A stretch of DNA of 64,000 bases. It comes from Pipra filicauda. Its lineage: Eukaryota; Chordata; Aves; Passeriformes; Pipridae. The stretch lies in assembly GCF_003945595.2 (NCBI RefSeq), contig NW_024104620.1, forward strand, positions 1,274,501 to 1,338,500. Direction: 5' to 3'. This document shows, piece after piece, positions 1 to 12,996 of this stretch. Numbering within the stretch: the stretch's first letter is position 1; each line of letters begins with the position of its first letter. The notes beneath the pieces are model-generated. The model saw nothing but the letters and a program-made list of their open reading frames with translations. It made no database searches and had not been told where the DNA came from. The position numbers and the translations under genes were made by a program.

Positions 1-91
1 TGGACCAGGGGTGAAAGTCCGATCCAAGTGGCTCAAGGAGAAGCCGTACAATGGAGGCCGTCCCTGCCCGAAGCTGGATCTCAAGAATCAG
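1..91 (+). CDS. THSD7B: THSD7B exon (5' part outside window), end of a TSP1 repeat
   Basis: This is the 3' part of a coding exon of a large type I membrane protein built of thrombospondin type-1 (TSP1) repeats. Base 1 is the last base of a split codon; from base 2 the frame reads 30 codons, GPGVKVRSKWL, then KPYNGGRPCPKLD and a final LKNQ. The segment around VRSKWL, then NGGRPCPKLD, is highly conserved in both THSD7A and THSD7B; in a TSP1 fold it is the second strand and the region leading to the next cysteine. The exon ends at a codon boundary (phase 0) on a textbook donor, CAG|gtgagt. The match to the next exon, 45 kb away, is what identifies the gene as THSD7B rather than THSD7A. The upstream acceptor is not in the window. 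Confidence 0.93.
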
Positions 92-1616
92 GTGAGTGGT
101 GTTGAAACAGCCCACAGAAATCCCTCTGGGCTTGCTGTGTTTTGAATTGTGATCCAAAGGTATTGTGCTGGTGAAGAAATTAAAAACAGGGGGTATCTCT
201 GGGACCAAACCTTGTGTGACATTTTGTAGGCAATCCTTGAACTTCTTAAGAATTGAAGGAGAGATGCTCAGAATTTGATCTGAAACAACGTACTTCTTAC
301 ATGAAAAAATTATTATCTCCCAGAGCACCGGAAGCCCTGGATTAATAATCCCACCTGGGAAGTGTGTAGACATCAGAGAGCTCAGATGTCACGGCTATTT
401 TAAAACTTTTTAATTCTTTCTGAGACTATGGTTGCTGTAGAAACATTTGTTAAATATATATTGCTATTTTTAACAACATTTCCCTTCAACACAGCACCGG
501 TTCCCTTGAACATTAATCTCTGTATATTCAATATTGAAGTATCCCATCAGAGGAAGATAATCTTTAAATTGCTACTCTTAAAGAAAGATCAGCATCTATT
601 TAAATGCTACTTAATGCTGTATGCATTTCTGCAAAGTGAATAGTGATTTCCTACATTTGCTGATTAATTCTCAATACTAATTAACACTGATGAAGTACTG
701 TTTAGTTTTCCCTGTCCTATATTTCAGATTCAGCCATGAAAATTAATTAATAGGGCAGAAACAGTCATGCTGAAGGAACTTCATATATATGTTATGAATA
801 TGTATATGTATAAAATATGTGTCATGTAGAAGTACTTCAATGGTATTCACACAGAGATTTATTTATGTAGTGGTTGGTAGGTGCCAGAGCTGGTGGATCC
901 AGCTGTTTTTCTGCACAACCTTTGCTGTAGGAGTCGTGTCCTGGGATGCAGCACCACTTCCTCGTTAGGAACTTGCCTCATTTTGTTCACAGTTAATTTT
1001 TTTTCCCTGTGAGAAACTTGGTAAATACTCCCTTTTTTTTTTTTAATCCTTTCTTTTTCTTTTTCCTTGTTGCTATTCATCGGAAGTAGGCTGACAGAAG
1101 CAGCAGGGACTACGAAAGTATAAAACTGCAATAAAGTGTATGTTGTCCATAGCTCAGTGCTTTCCTTAATAGATCAGACAGATCACCAGAGAGGCAAAGT
1201 GAAATCCCACAGTAAGTCATATGGTAACAATAAGCTCCTTTGTAATGAAAAGATACTGGGGTTTGTTAGCCATAGAAACAGCAGACTCTTTCCATTAAAA
1301 GCAAACTTATTGCTATCATGTGTTGCCTATTCCCACACACATTAGAGTTGCTAGTTTCAAAAGCCTTTCAGAAGATATTAAAGGAAAGAAGTTGTTTAAA
1401 CTTGGAAGTTATGTCTTTGTACAGTATATTGGTGCATAGTGCTTGCAGAGTACCATGGCTGGTATTAATATAAACGTGGTTGGTGCTTTTTGCCTCTTTA
1501 CCAGGACCACATGTCGTGATCTAAAACCCACTGAATTCATTAGAGGCTTTCTGTTAAAGGCTGTAGGAGTGACACTGTGGTAGAATTGCATTAAGGTTTG
1601 TGACTTCATGTCTTTA

Positions 1617-1662
1617 GGGTTTGGGGGTTTTTTGTTTGGTTTTTGGGTTTTTTTTGGGGGGG
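1617..1662 (+). repeat. G/T-rich low-complexity tract with G runs
   Basis: The tract contains only G and T. G runs of 3, 5, 2, 3 and 7 are separated by T-rich spacers. The long middle spacer makes a classical tight G-quadruplex unlikely, but a long-loop or two-quartet form is possible. It lies about 1.5 kb inside the large intron on the coding strand, so it would also be present in the pre-mRNA. Confidence 0.7.
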
Positions 1663-1776
1663 TTTTGTTTCTTTACCTGTGAGTTTGAGTTTTTTAGGGT
1701 AGAACAGAAGCTGTTTCTAGCTGGTTTAGCACACAAATGGATTATATCTTTCCAGTTTAGATTTATAGGATTGATC

Positions 1777-1809
<33 letters not shown>

Positions 1810-1821
1810 CACATATATATA
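1777..1821. repeat. (AT)n microsatellite, interrupted
   Basis: About 45 bp of nearly pure AT dinucleotides, interrupted by one extra T and a short ACAC. It is followed by a shorter AT patch near 1874-1883 and a perfect (CA)7 run at 1903-1916. Such tracts usually vary in length between individuals. I see no sign of function. Confidence 0.9.
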
Positions 1822-1902
1822 GGAGCTTTTACGATAAGAAGAACTTGTGCTAATAAGAAAAGTGTGTTTTTATACATATATATGTATGTGCAGTTAGATA
1901 TG

Positions 1903-1916
1903 CACACACACACACA
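1903..1916. repeat. (CA)7 microsatellite
   Basis: Seven perfect CA units, just downstream of AT-rich simple sequence. This is a short array and may be weakly polymorphic. Confidence 0.85.
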
Positions 1917-4532
1917 TTGTGTCTGTCATTCCATTCATCGGCTCTCCCAACACTTCTCAATTCTTTGTGCAGTTCAGAAGGAGTTTTGCTCTGCACCCAC
2001 TGGAATTAGACTTCCAGCCCAGATGTAACACACTGAGGTCCTTGGGCACGCTGCAACATGTACAAGTTGTCTGCCCAGATGGTAAATGAAATTAGCTGAT
2101 GGCACTGCTGTTTAGCTAAGCTGGACACATATCGTTAATCCGCTGCCAGGCAGATTGTCTGCTCTTTCCTCTGGTCTGGGCAGTGTTTAAACCCTAGAGC
2201 AAAGCTCTGTGGATTCATTAGGTATAAAAATGTGACATCCTCATTATTTTATATAATCTGGATTAGGTACCTGCAGTAAATACTTGCTTTTGTTCAATAT
2301 CAGACATGGGAAAGCAAAATCGCCATGGTGCTGAGTTTTACTTTTCACTGGATACTGTGTTATATTGTGCTTTATGCAGTTGATAAGACTTGAGATAACT
2401 TTGAACCAATAATGAATTCCTCCAGGTGCCAATAGAATTCGCTTATGATTTTCTTATTATTTCCTCCAGTATTTGTAGTTTTTTTTTTTTATTATTATTG
2501 CTTCTGAGGTTGGGTCTTGCTATTGCTTAATCAATTACTTTGGAGAACCCTCCATTTTTCCAGTGTCTTATAATTAAATCCCTCAGTCAGTTTGTGTGTT
2601 TTTTTTATTAAGCCATGTAATCTTTTCACCTTCTCCTTGTGCAGGGTGTTGTCTAGGCTTTCTGGCAGACCCCTGTATGTCGTTTTTTTCAATGCCTTTC
2701 AAATATTTGACATAAATTTAACTGCAGAGAATGTTACTTGAAACACTGTTCTATCAATTCTTTCTTACCATGTCCAGGGCTCTGCCAATACAGATATTTA
2801 GCAAAGCTACTGCTTTGGAGAGACGGGCAGTTTGCATGATCAAACAATTTATTTTATGAATATAAGTAGTTATTTGAGTCACAGAAACTGTTCCATAAAA
2901 GACTGTCCTCCTGGAGTCAGTTTGGTCAGTGTACTGCAGCTTGCTTGTGTATTTAGGACAGAACTTTTTAGCAGGAATTTGATTTTATGCAGAAATAATG
3001 ACACGTCCTATTACTGCATAATGTTCCGTGGGGTTTATGCTCTTAATTCCATGGAGGTTTTGACTCTTGTGGAGTATCTTGAAGCCATTCTTTAAATGTC
3101 TTCGTCTGCCTGTGGAGCCCCTCAGGCAGCCCACTCTTTTTGCAGTAGATGTGAGAAGTTAACTCAGAGTTAGGAGAATTAATTCAGCTTTTTTTTTCAT
3201 TTCTCCTTCTCATTATAGTCAATGGACTAGGTTGAGCCCCAGATTTTATTCCAGGTTATTTCCTGATAGAAGTGACAAACATTTGTGTGGGCTGTATGCG
3301 CTTGGTATTCTGATACAATCACTCGATTTGATGTAGTCACTTCAGCCCTAAACTCTGTCTGTGCTGTTGCCCTGTGAAATTAAGGGATAAATTACAATAT
3401 TTGGCGGGAGAGATGACAGTATTTTAATGCAGCTCCGTGTAATTTGCGGAATTACTTTCGCCTTGTATCTCTGTTCGAAAATCGTTGGAGAGCTGGCTAA
3501 CTACATTTTGCTCCATCTCTTAAAGAAAATGGGCTTTGCATGTGGGAGCTGTGCAGCTCTTATCTGAGGATGTGATTGCTTCTGAACAGCCGATTGGATT
3601 AGGGGGTCAGCTGGCAGATGTTCTTGGCTGTGCAGTGCATGTTAAAAGAGGTGTAGTATTTACATTTTTCTATTTCTGCTCCTATTTGAATGCACTTACA
3701 CAGCATGCAGTTGCTAAGCTATTTAATATGTAGTTCTACATGATGAAAGGTTAAATATGAGTTAAGGGGGGTTTATTGCTTGAACATTCTTTTATAGGTT
3801 TTTAGGATTACTACAAGAAAATGCATCTTATTTTCAAGACTCATGAATTCCAGGGATTATTTTTTTATTGATTGCTCTCATACATATTCTTGTCAAGATA
3901 TTCCCTCCTTCTCCTTCCTCCCCCTCTCTCTCTTACCCAGTCCTGCTAAAGGACAAATATCACAGCAAGTAGCTTATCCCCTTTATATATGCTGTATATA
4001 TTTAAGCAAACATTTTTAAAGGATTGGGAGTATTTGTTATGGCAGGCATAGCAGGAAAAAGATGTAATGTATTTAGAATGTAAACTTACTGCTTTCATTA
4101 AAATGAATATTTTATTCTTAATGACATTTTCCGCTGTTCACTCTAGAATATGAGAAATACAGACACTTTGCACATTAGAATTGCAAGTACTTCCCCTGAA
4201 ATTGCATACAGGAGTTTAAGGAAAAGGAAAAGGAGCGGGCAGTGGTGCATTTACAGACCAGTTCTCTCAGAAGCAGGTGTGAAGGTGTGTGAATTTCTGG
4301 AACCTTTTCACAGAAAGTGACTGGTTTAACCCTACTTGCACTTCAGAAAAAACAAATTTTATTTTGATCGGCAAAAAATATGACAAATTTCTTTTCAGAA
4401 ATGAAAATCTTACAAAATTATTGGCTCTTAAAACTCACCATTGGATGTACCAGGTTGGGTGGACTGTGGCAGTCACTGTCTCTTGGAGGCAGAGCTGGGC
4501 TTGGGCTGGAGATGGAGAGGTGTGTGGTGGGA

Positions 4533-4549
4533 GTGTGTGTGTGTGTGTG
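4533..4549. repeat. Short (GT)n microsatellite
   Basis: About eight GT units in a G-rich stretch of the large intron. It is a simple repeat with no other structure visible around it. Confidence 0.8.
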
Positions 4550-6760
4550 ATCTTTCCCCTTTTCTAAATGGTCATGTTAGGAAAGGTCTGTTCAGGAAAG
4601 GCCTTTTTTAAAGATGTTTCCAGAGCTTTTCACACTCTAATTCCTCAAGTAAATCCTCAAAGAAAACCAACACAGTAGTATGCAGGCTAAAGTTTGTCTT
4701 GCTCACATTGAGTAGCCATTTCTCTGGGCAATTTTGGGCTGACCTTTGGCAAGGTAAGTTTCTGTGATCCAAAAATGCCCTTAGACCTCGTCAGGGAAAC
4801 TCTGCCAAAGGAAGATCGGCATACCATGGCTTATCCCAGGGCACTGCAATTAAACAAGGTTCCCTTTTTTAGGTAGGTAACTGTTCTCAAAGCAATAATT
4901 GTGTATCCAGTAAAGTTTCTGAATAAACAACATTTAACACTGTATTTTACCTGCTTTCCTTCAGTTTATGTTCTTGTCCTTACTTACTTGCAAAATATTT
5001 GCAACCTCTTCCATTTATCTTTGTCTCTTACGTGTCTGTGGATTATTAAAATAATTTTTATTTTCATAATTTTGCCTGTGTCTGACTACAGAAGAGTTTA
5101 TTTTCATGTTTTGTTTTGATGTAGTACCTGGTCATACTCTTCCTTTGCATCAATATATCTTTTATCCATACATATGTATAGATACATGTGTTGTATGAAA
5201 AACTTTCAAAACTTTTAGACTCTTGTTTTAGAAGCTAAGTTTGGAGCCAACACCTTTAATTGCTGTCACTGAATTAGCTGACATGCAGTCCCTGGCTGGT
5301 GAGTTGCATGTATAACCCTCACCTTCCAGTATTAGAAATTGGTCTTCAAGAATATCATTATCAGTGTAATAGCTATAAATAGCTCCTGCTTAAATCACTT
5401 CTTTTATAATACAGATTTCTAATTGTCAGCAAAAGTCACTGCATTTTTGCATTTTTTCAAGGCACTTAGAATCTCTTCCTCTCATAGTTTTCAGCTGCCA
5501 GTAGTTTATTTCTGAACGCAGTTCTGCTGTATGAGTCCATTGGCTGTGTAAGATCCCATCCTGTACCATGCAGGGAAACATCTGACTTACATTTTCCTCT
5601 GGCTCTATCAACAATCATTTGCTTCATGTGCAACTTCTGGGAAAAAAAATCCTATCTTTAATCTCAGTTTTACCTTCAGAAGGTCTGATTTCCTCCTACT
5701 CTGCCTTAAAGGAAGGAATTACAGCACAAAACATATTTTTCCTCTGATTTTAGTGCAGTTTTACAGTATCATAAAAATGACAAGTTTTTTTGCCTGCTGC
5801 ACTAATGTGGGAGAATTTTCAGTGTCAAAAAATAGCGAGAACCTCCTGTTTCCCTTACACTTTTCTTGCTGTGACTGAAAGTTTTTATACTAAACAGTAA
5901 TTTAGTTGGTTAAGTGAGCAAAAGTAGCAGCCAAGTCTGTGTCTGAGCACTATCTCACCTGCCTGAAGAGAGTGTCTGGGAGTCCAATATGTGGGTGGGT
6001 GTTACTTCACTTCCTAAGGGAAATACAGCTACTTCCCATTTTATCCTTCAGGATGATAACCCTGTAGTGTCTGCTCTAATTCCGGGTATATATTAAATTT
6101 ATATTCAGCTTCAATAACTATCCACACTTGATTTTCATTTCTCCTGCAGGTTTTCTGTTGAATAAAGAGTCGTATAAACATATTTTCACTATTGCCACTC
6201 ATGAAAAGCTTTAGCCTTGCAAAAATGGAGCCGTTTAACAACTTCAACAGTATTTTTCACTTGGCTTTTTTTTTTTTTCTAAATAGCTTCTTTAAATTTC
6301 TCTTCAATAACAAAGAAACTTGATATATGGTGTAATGCTGTTTTTCTGCAATTGTGAGAGAACATTTGCACTTTGTGAAGTTAAAAATGTTACAATGCCA
6401 GTCTGCTTCCTGGAATTACTTTTGAATCCACAAAAATAAGCAGCCTTGTGCTAATTGGTTAAACTACATTTTTGTCTGCCTACTACAGCCACTACCAAGT
6501 TCTTAATGAAATATGTATCAGAGCAGGAATTTTTGCTGTTAAAGAAATTGATATGTTTGCATCTCTGGAACTGAGAATGTACCCATAATTATTTCTGATT
6601 CAAATATAGTTCCTACATTTGTGGTTGAAAGGAATATTTATTGTTTAATACAACAGCATACTGCAAAATATAGCGAAAGACAGGAATTATACCCAAAGTG
6701 CTTTGTCCTGTTGATTTCTCTGCAGAGAAGATGGAATTAAATGGAAAATCAGCCATAGAC

Positions 6761-6830
6761 GGTCGGGTGGCCCAGTGGAGAAAGCATTAACATTTCACCT
6801 AAGGAACTGCAGTTCAATTGGTTTTGGGCA
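6761..6830 (+). repeat. Degenerate tRNA-like stretch (possible old SINE or tRNA pseudogene)
   Basis: The stretch holds a perfect RNA polymerase III A-box match (TGGCCCAGTGG, 6768-6778). A near B-box (AGTTCAATTGG, 6811-6821) lies 43 bp downstream, the spacing found in a tRNA gene without a long variable arm. The acceptor and T-stem sequences do not pair properly, so this is not a working tRNA gene. It could be the head of an ancient tRNA-derived SINE, a tRNA pseudogene or a chance match. I do not recognise a SINE family. Confidence 0.3.
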
Positions 6831-9800
6831 ATATTTTTTTAAGCAAGAAGTCTGGTTTGTGCTGAATCTCTCGTGGACAATATGTCACGTTGGAGGACCA
6901 GCACACAGTGCGTGTCATAAATCAGCGTGACAGCGTCTAACACCGAGGCTGAACTTACTCTTGCTTGTCTTTGTCTTAGGAGCAGGAGAACACGAAGGAT
7001 TGATGCCTTGGCTATTCCTTGGCAGCAGATTTAATCTTGGGTGTTTTTTTCCGCTTCTTCCTCCTTTTAAAAAGCTTTCTGTTTCTTTTCTGCAGTTTTG
7101 CAGTGCAATTTGTTCTCAGTTTTAGGTTTGCAATCATTAAGGAAGGGGAGATGCTGCATAACAGTTAAAATAAGGCCCTGGCTTCTGTTCTAATTGGAAC
7201 AAACCCAAGAATATTCTGAATAGAAAATGTTGGTGCGTCTTCACCTTTTCATATGGTAGAAGATGTGACAAACAGTTATTTGGCATGCATTTTATCACAT
7301 GTGACTAAGTCTTCAGAGAGAGTGAATTACACAGAAGTATCCCTTCTCTTGCTTTTGGCAAGTTAAATGAACATTTTGACACATTTTCCTTTCCTTTACT
7401 CTCTTTTATAACTCCTTTCTGTACAAAATTAATTTCCAAAATATGATCTTGTTGATTGCAAAGCACTGTTTGCTATGATGGAAGACATGAATGTGGAAAT
7501 TTCTTCTGAAATAGATTCTAAGTCAGGAAATTCATGACAGTAATTTAATATTCTAAGAACCTGCCACATAATGACTTCAAAACTTTTTGAAGTGTGAATG
7601 CAACAAGATATTGCCAAGATGCTGGACACAGGAGGGCTTTAAGCAGAAGGCAGCCCAGATCTGTCCAATCCAGGGAGCTGGTGTGTGAATCAGAATCATG
7701 CTGGGAGAGCATCCGATATGAACAAAGGTTGGGTTGGCTCGATTTGGTAAATTAGGTGCTGGCGTTGGCCTGATTTAGCGTCTGCTCCCATCAGAAACCA
7801 GTGCGAAGCTGTTCTAGGAAGCTCTTTAAGAAAGGATGTGATGGCAGTCTGCTCCCAGCTCTGATGTTGGGAAGACTGCAGTAAAGACATGAGTTTCCTC
7901 TCCTCAGGACAGAGTATCTCATATGTCCTTTGGCCAGTCAAATAACAGTCTGGATTTTCTTATGCAGGTCCTCATATGGGGGTCGTCTGCATTCTCTCGG
8001 CTAGGTATGCAGCTCTAGCTTGGTTACTAATGAAGATTTTGATCACTTTTTTAATTTTCTCAGTGGACAGCAGTGTCTTTAGAAGGACTGAATTTTCTTA
8101 TAAATATGTAGCAGACTCTGTGTGTCCCCAGTTTAAAGGTGAGTGCATTTCAGTGAATGGCTTTATTCCTAAGAGGAATAGGAGTTTGCTAAACATGGTC
8201 TGACTCACCTGCGTGCTGTGAACATACCCTGAGCATTCAGAGCAGAAAATTCCTACTCTTCTGACTCTCCTTTATGAATAAGAGAGAATAATTGGAAATG
8301 AAGTTGCTGCTCAAAGAGGGAGAACAGACATGAAGATGTATGTGCTGTGTGAATTCATCTGTCAGAGCTCCTGAGCTCAGGCACTCTCAGGCCCAGGAAC
8401 TCTCAGGCACCACTTGCATAATGGTCGTTAAAATGACCCTGATCTTTAAAATAACCCTGGTCTTGCCTCTTTTTAAAGTATTTAATATTACTGTGTTGTT
8501 CTGTCTACAGCAGTTCTCCTTGATTAATACTTAACAAGTGTTAATATTTTTTCTGGTGCAGACGTTTCTTGTGGCCATTTCTCAGAAATTATAACCATTT
8601 CATTTGTTGGGTTCCCTTTGTTTTGTGCTCTGTAGCTGATTGATAGATTCAGGAATGGGCTTTATTTTCTTTTTATGTTGTTTAATTGGTTTCTTCCTCC
8701 AAGACAGCAGAATAAAAGTGCAAATGACCTTCTCTATTCCTCTTGATCTCCCCTCTCATGACTGGAAGGATAGAGCTGGACTTGCCGTCAGCTAAGTGTG
8801 TCCATTTGAACCCCAAGTTGAATACATGAATTTTGCATCTTTCTTAAGTGACAGCATCAGGACCATCAACATTCCCAGATTGCTGGCTGGAATGTAAACC
8901 ACTTAGAGATTTCAGATTTCAAGGCCCAATTACAGCTTTCTGAGTGGTTGTCAGATACAACCCCCGTGTCAGGGAGGGCTGTTGTTTGCAAGGGCTGTTT
9001 TCCCAAACTCGAAATTCATTCCAGTCACGTGCTGATGTCTTCAGGGAGAGAAGGGAGCAATTAAAGACGTCTCCCCTGTACACCTGTCTGGGGCTCTCCC
9101 TACTTCCTGAAGTCTTTGTTTTATCAGGGACACCAAGAAAAGAGAGTTGTAAATATGAGTAACACAAATTCAGCTAATCCTTCCTCATTATCTATAGATT
9201 GTGGCACGTCTTCGAGTTATAAATATGTTGCAGGTTATATCCAACAGTAGGAATATTAAAGGTGAGCAGATTTTTATATATGAATGAAACACCAAAGGAT
9301 AAATTCTTCTTCTCCAATAAGATGTATATTCTGTCCTGTCTCATTCTATTTACTGCTTCTCACTTGTGGAGTGCATAAATCAGCAGTCCTGTGGAGTCTG
9401 GTGTGATTTATTGCTTAATTAAAAGTTATGAGGGCTTTTAATCCGCCTATAATTTGTATTATTTTTGAGTCAGCTGTTTCCCATATTGTAACTTAACCAG
9501 GAAACTTGCATCCTTTTATGAAGGGAGCATTTTGTGAGCCCTTGGATTCACTAACAGATGTGGCCCATCATGGTGTCTCAGATGTTCCAGATTGACTTTG
9601 GAGTTCAAACTCAGAATCAAAGATAATTGAATATTAGTGCACTTAATAAAGTTTACCCAGCATCGATTATAGTTTGATGGCAAATATAATCTACATGTTT
9701 TTTTAGAGTTACAGATTAATTTTAAAAAGGATGAGACTCAGTCGTGGTTTCACAATGAACAGATGTTAGCCACACTTTAATAATTTAAAAAGCAGGCTTA

Positions 9801-10490
9801 AAATGGTTATTTAGGTTTTAATGGAGGATTAATTTGGCTCTAGTGCTGAACCACATGCTGTTGTCAAAACAATAAACCAACCAGTTTTAGTGTTTTCTTT
9901 TAGTTTGGTCATTGGGTGATCATTTTCTTTAGTTGGTAGGTTACTGCTGTGTTTTTTCCTTAATTAAACTTATAATCAGCATGCATTATGAAAACAGATT
10001 TTTTTTTCTCCATATGAGTTACTATTGAAGAATGAATATATTATGCAAAATTCAATTTTTGTAGTGATAGCAGAGGTGGCTGACTTGAGACAGAGCACTC
10101 ACTGATTTGAACTTCAGTAAGTTTATCTCCTCCTTTCTCAAATATCTTTATTATTTGAAAACACTCGCTATTTTCACTAGCAACACTTTGTCCAATCCTG
10201 GCATTATAGATTTCAGGTAAAAAGTTTTGACATCAGTTTGGATTTCATTGATGGCACAGGAGTTTTGCTGTGGGTTTCATCAGGAGAGGGATTCCCTATA
10301 GCTGTGAGTCAGCTGCCCTCTGTTGGTTAGTTCAGCTTGGCTGTGATTTCATTTGTGATTCTTGTGACTTCTGGTGGGATGGATGGGAAGAGCCTTCCCT
10401 GAGTCCCACCTGCTAGTCCTGTTTGAAATCAGTGGGGTCCTTCCAGTAACCCCCCTCTACTCCTTATGAGGTGTAACCACTGAAAACTCT

Positions 10491-10510
10491 CAACTTCTCT
10501 CAACTTCTCT
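10491..10510 (+). repeat. Short tandem duplication (10-bp unit, two copies)
   Basis: The decamer caacttctct occurs twice head to tail, in a pyrimidine-rich part of the large intron. It looks like a replication-slippage product with no visible role. Confidence 0.7.
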
Positions 10511-12667
10511 TTTGAATTTTGGATTTCCTACATAACTTGACTTGTAACTACAGTACTGTCATTGAACAGTCTTAATTATTTCTTAAACAAGAATTTTTTC
10601 CTTGATTTTTTTAAAACCTTTTCTTTGAAATAGTATTTAAAAATCATAAATAAAGGCCATTAAAATGATTTCCTATAAATCATGCAGCAAATGTCTTATG
10701 CCACATTAGATAAAAATTGTAGATATCTTTTGGATAGTCAGAAAGATTTTTTTCCAGTCTATTATGTAGGATTTTGAGAACTGGACAATTATTATTAATT
10801 ATTATGGCTATTAAATATGCTAAATCAAATAATATCTATCAGCCTTGCTGGTCAGTCTACATTCAAGAGTTTATTCCAATATCTGTTAAGTTTAGGTGTC
10901 CTTTATGCTCTTATAAGTTAGTTTTAAATTATGACTTTGAATTTTAAATTATTACTTTACTAAGTAAAAGTGAGAATTTTTGCTTATTTAAGGACATTAT
11001 GAGGTTCATGAACTTTCTGTTTTAGTACCAGGCATAAAGATATTTCATTCTTGTTCTGAACAGTCTGAGTAAAAAGGGCAATGGTGAAAAACTGTAGGGT
11101 TTAGAGGCCTCTTCTAAGAAAGACTTTGAAAAGTAATGAAGATCTAGTCATATGCCACTTTTGTAATGTCTTATTATATATGTATTTAACTGGTGAGATG
11201 AATTAATATATGTTTGTTAATGCTGTTATACAGTGTTCTATTTCATACATGGAGTTCAAGTCTTTCATTCAGTCTTAGCAGACCTTGTCAACCTGGTCCC
11301 TGCTTTCAGTTGGACATTCTTGAGGCACCTTACTTGGTTTTGGTTTTGTGGGCAATGCTCAGTGCACTAGGCTTAGTGCTTAGTCACTAAGTCCAACATA
11401 TGGCCCTTTCTTATTGTGCAAAATTTTTCAAAATTTCTTAAAATAAAGCCACTCTGTTGCTTTAATTTACATTCTGTGTATTCTCAAGTGGCCATGTGGA
11501 ACATATATTTGCCTATCTGCCAGTTTGGAGCCCAATATTTGTAACTCTGTGGGCATTGATGTTTTTTTTCACGTTGCTTTTCCCTAGTTTGTAGCTCGTT
11601 GTGAAGTTGGACGGTAAATAAACCGATTTGTATTTAGCTGGAAAACAAACAGTAGTGAGTACTTTAGCAACTAGAGTAACAGTAGATACTCATTAGAAAA
11701 TCCATTGGAGAAATCAATTATACTTTGAGTTTGTCTTGTTGAGAGAATGAAAGTACTTGGTCTGTGTAAACCAGATTTTACTCCAGTGATCAGCAGGTGG
11801 GCAGACAGAACAGGCTTTATGGATAGTCTCACAGGTGAGTAAAATAATAAGAAAAGGCTCATTTTCAATGCTGTGTGTTCCCAGAGCAACCACTGACAAA
11901 ACAACTGGATTTTTTGTGAGTGAGATATGTCAGATTGTATCTTATAGAGCACAGTACATGCACAACTCATCGGTCCTGAGAAAGGAAAGTCATGATTAAA
12001 CTCAATCGTATTAAGCATTTGCATATAAAAGAGGTTTTTCTTAATATTCATTCCAGGTCAGTGTTTGATAAATGACTCGCAGATTTTCGTCAGCGTTCTC
12101 ACGTCTTCGTTTTTGCATAATAAAAACCCTCTCAGGAGTTGTATGCAAACAGCAGCATTTCAGCATAGTTAGTTATCACACAGCAAATTCGAAGTGCAGC
12201 TTGTATTCGGGTCATATCTGCATGCTAACCTCAGAAATTAATCCCAGCTAGAGGAAGCATAAATGTTTTTTTACCTTCGTTTCCTTTTTTTCACCCTGTC
12301 ACAATAATGTAGCATACCACGGTACCTGAGAGCTTGGCGAGGGAAGGGAACCCAGAGGACTTCTGAAATCCCTCTGATAAGACTAAAATCTCTACTTGTT
12401 TTGGAGTGAAATATTCATTTTAGGCAGGTCTCTTTTAGTCCAGATGTCATAACTTTTTTTTTAAATTAAATAAAACAATCCTTTCTAACGGGTGCAGCTG
12501 CGGAGTCCTCACAGTGCTGGTTCTGCGCACCTGATTTCTGTACCCCTGAATGGAAATTCATTTGTAATCACATCCAAAGAATAATCAGTGCCTGACAGGT
12601 GTTGGTTTAAAACTGAGGATGGGACACTTTTCTTTCAGTTCCTAGTGGTGTTAAGGGTGTTATTTCA

Positions 12668-12996
12668 TCTCTACCTGAAAGGAGGTTGTAGCCAGGTGGG
12701 GGTTGTTCTCTTCTCCCAGGCAACCAGCAGGATAGGAGAAGAGGGCATGGTCTTAAGCTGTGCCAGGGGAGGTTTAGGTTGGATATTAGGAAGAAATTTT
12801 TTACAGAGAGAGTAATCAGACACTGGAATGGGCTGCCCAGGGAGGTGGTGGATTCACCATCCCTGGTGGTTTTTAAGATGAGACTGAATGTGGCATCAGT
12901 GCCATGGTCTAGTAACCACGGCAGTGTTGGATCAAGGATTGGACTTGATGATCTCAGAGGTCTTTTCCGACCTGGTTGATTCTATGATTCTATGAT
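12668..12996 (+). mobile_element. CR1 LINE 3' end, plus orientation
   Basis: This is the typical 3' untranslated end of an avian CR1 non-LTR retrotransposon. It runs from a segment starting near CTACCTGAAAGGAGGTTGTA, through GGTTTAGGTTGGATATTAGG and GGGCTGCCCAGGGAGGTGG, to GGACTTGATGATCTCAGAGG. It ends in two and a half copies of the octamer ATTCTATG. CR1 copies are nearly always 5'-truncated, as here: only about 330 bp remain and no reverse-transcriptase frame is left. The orientation is the same as THSD7B. This is the best-preserved of the CR1 pieces and the clearest evidence that the DNA is avian. Confidence 0.93.
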
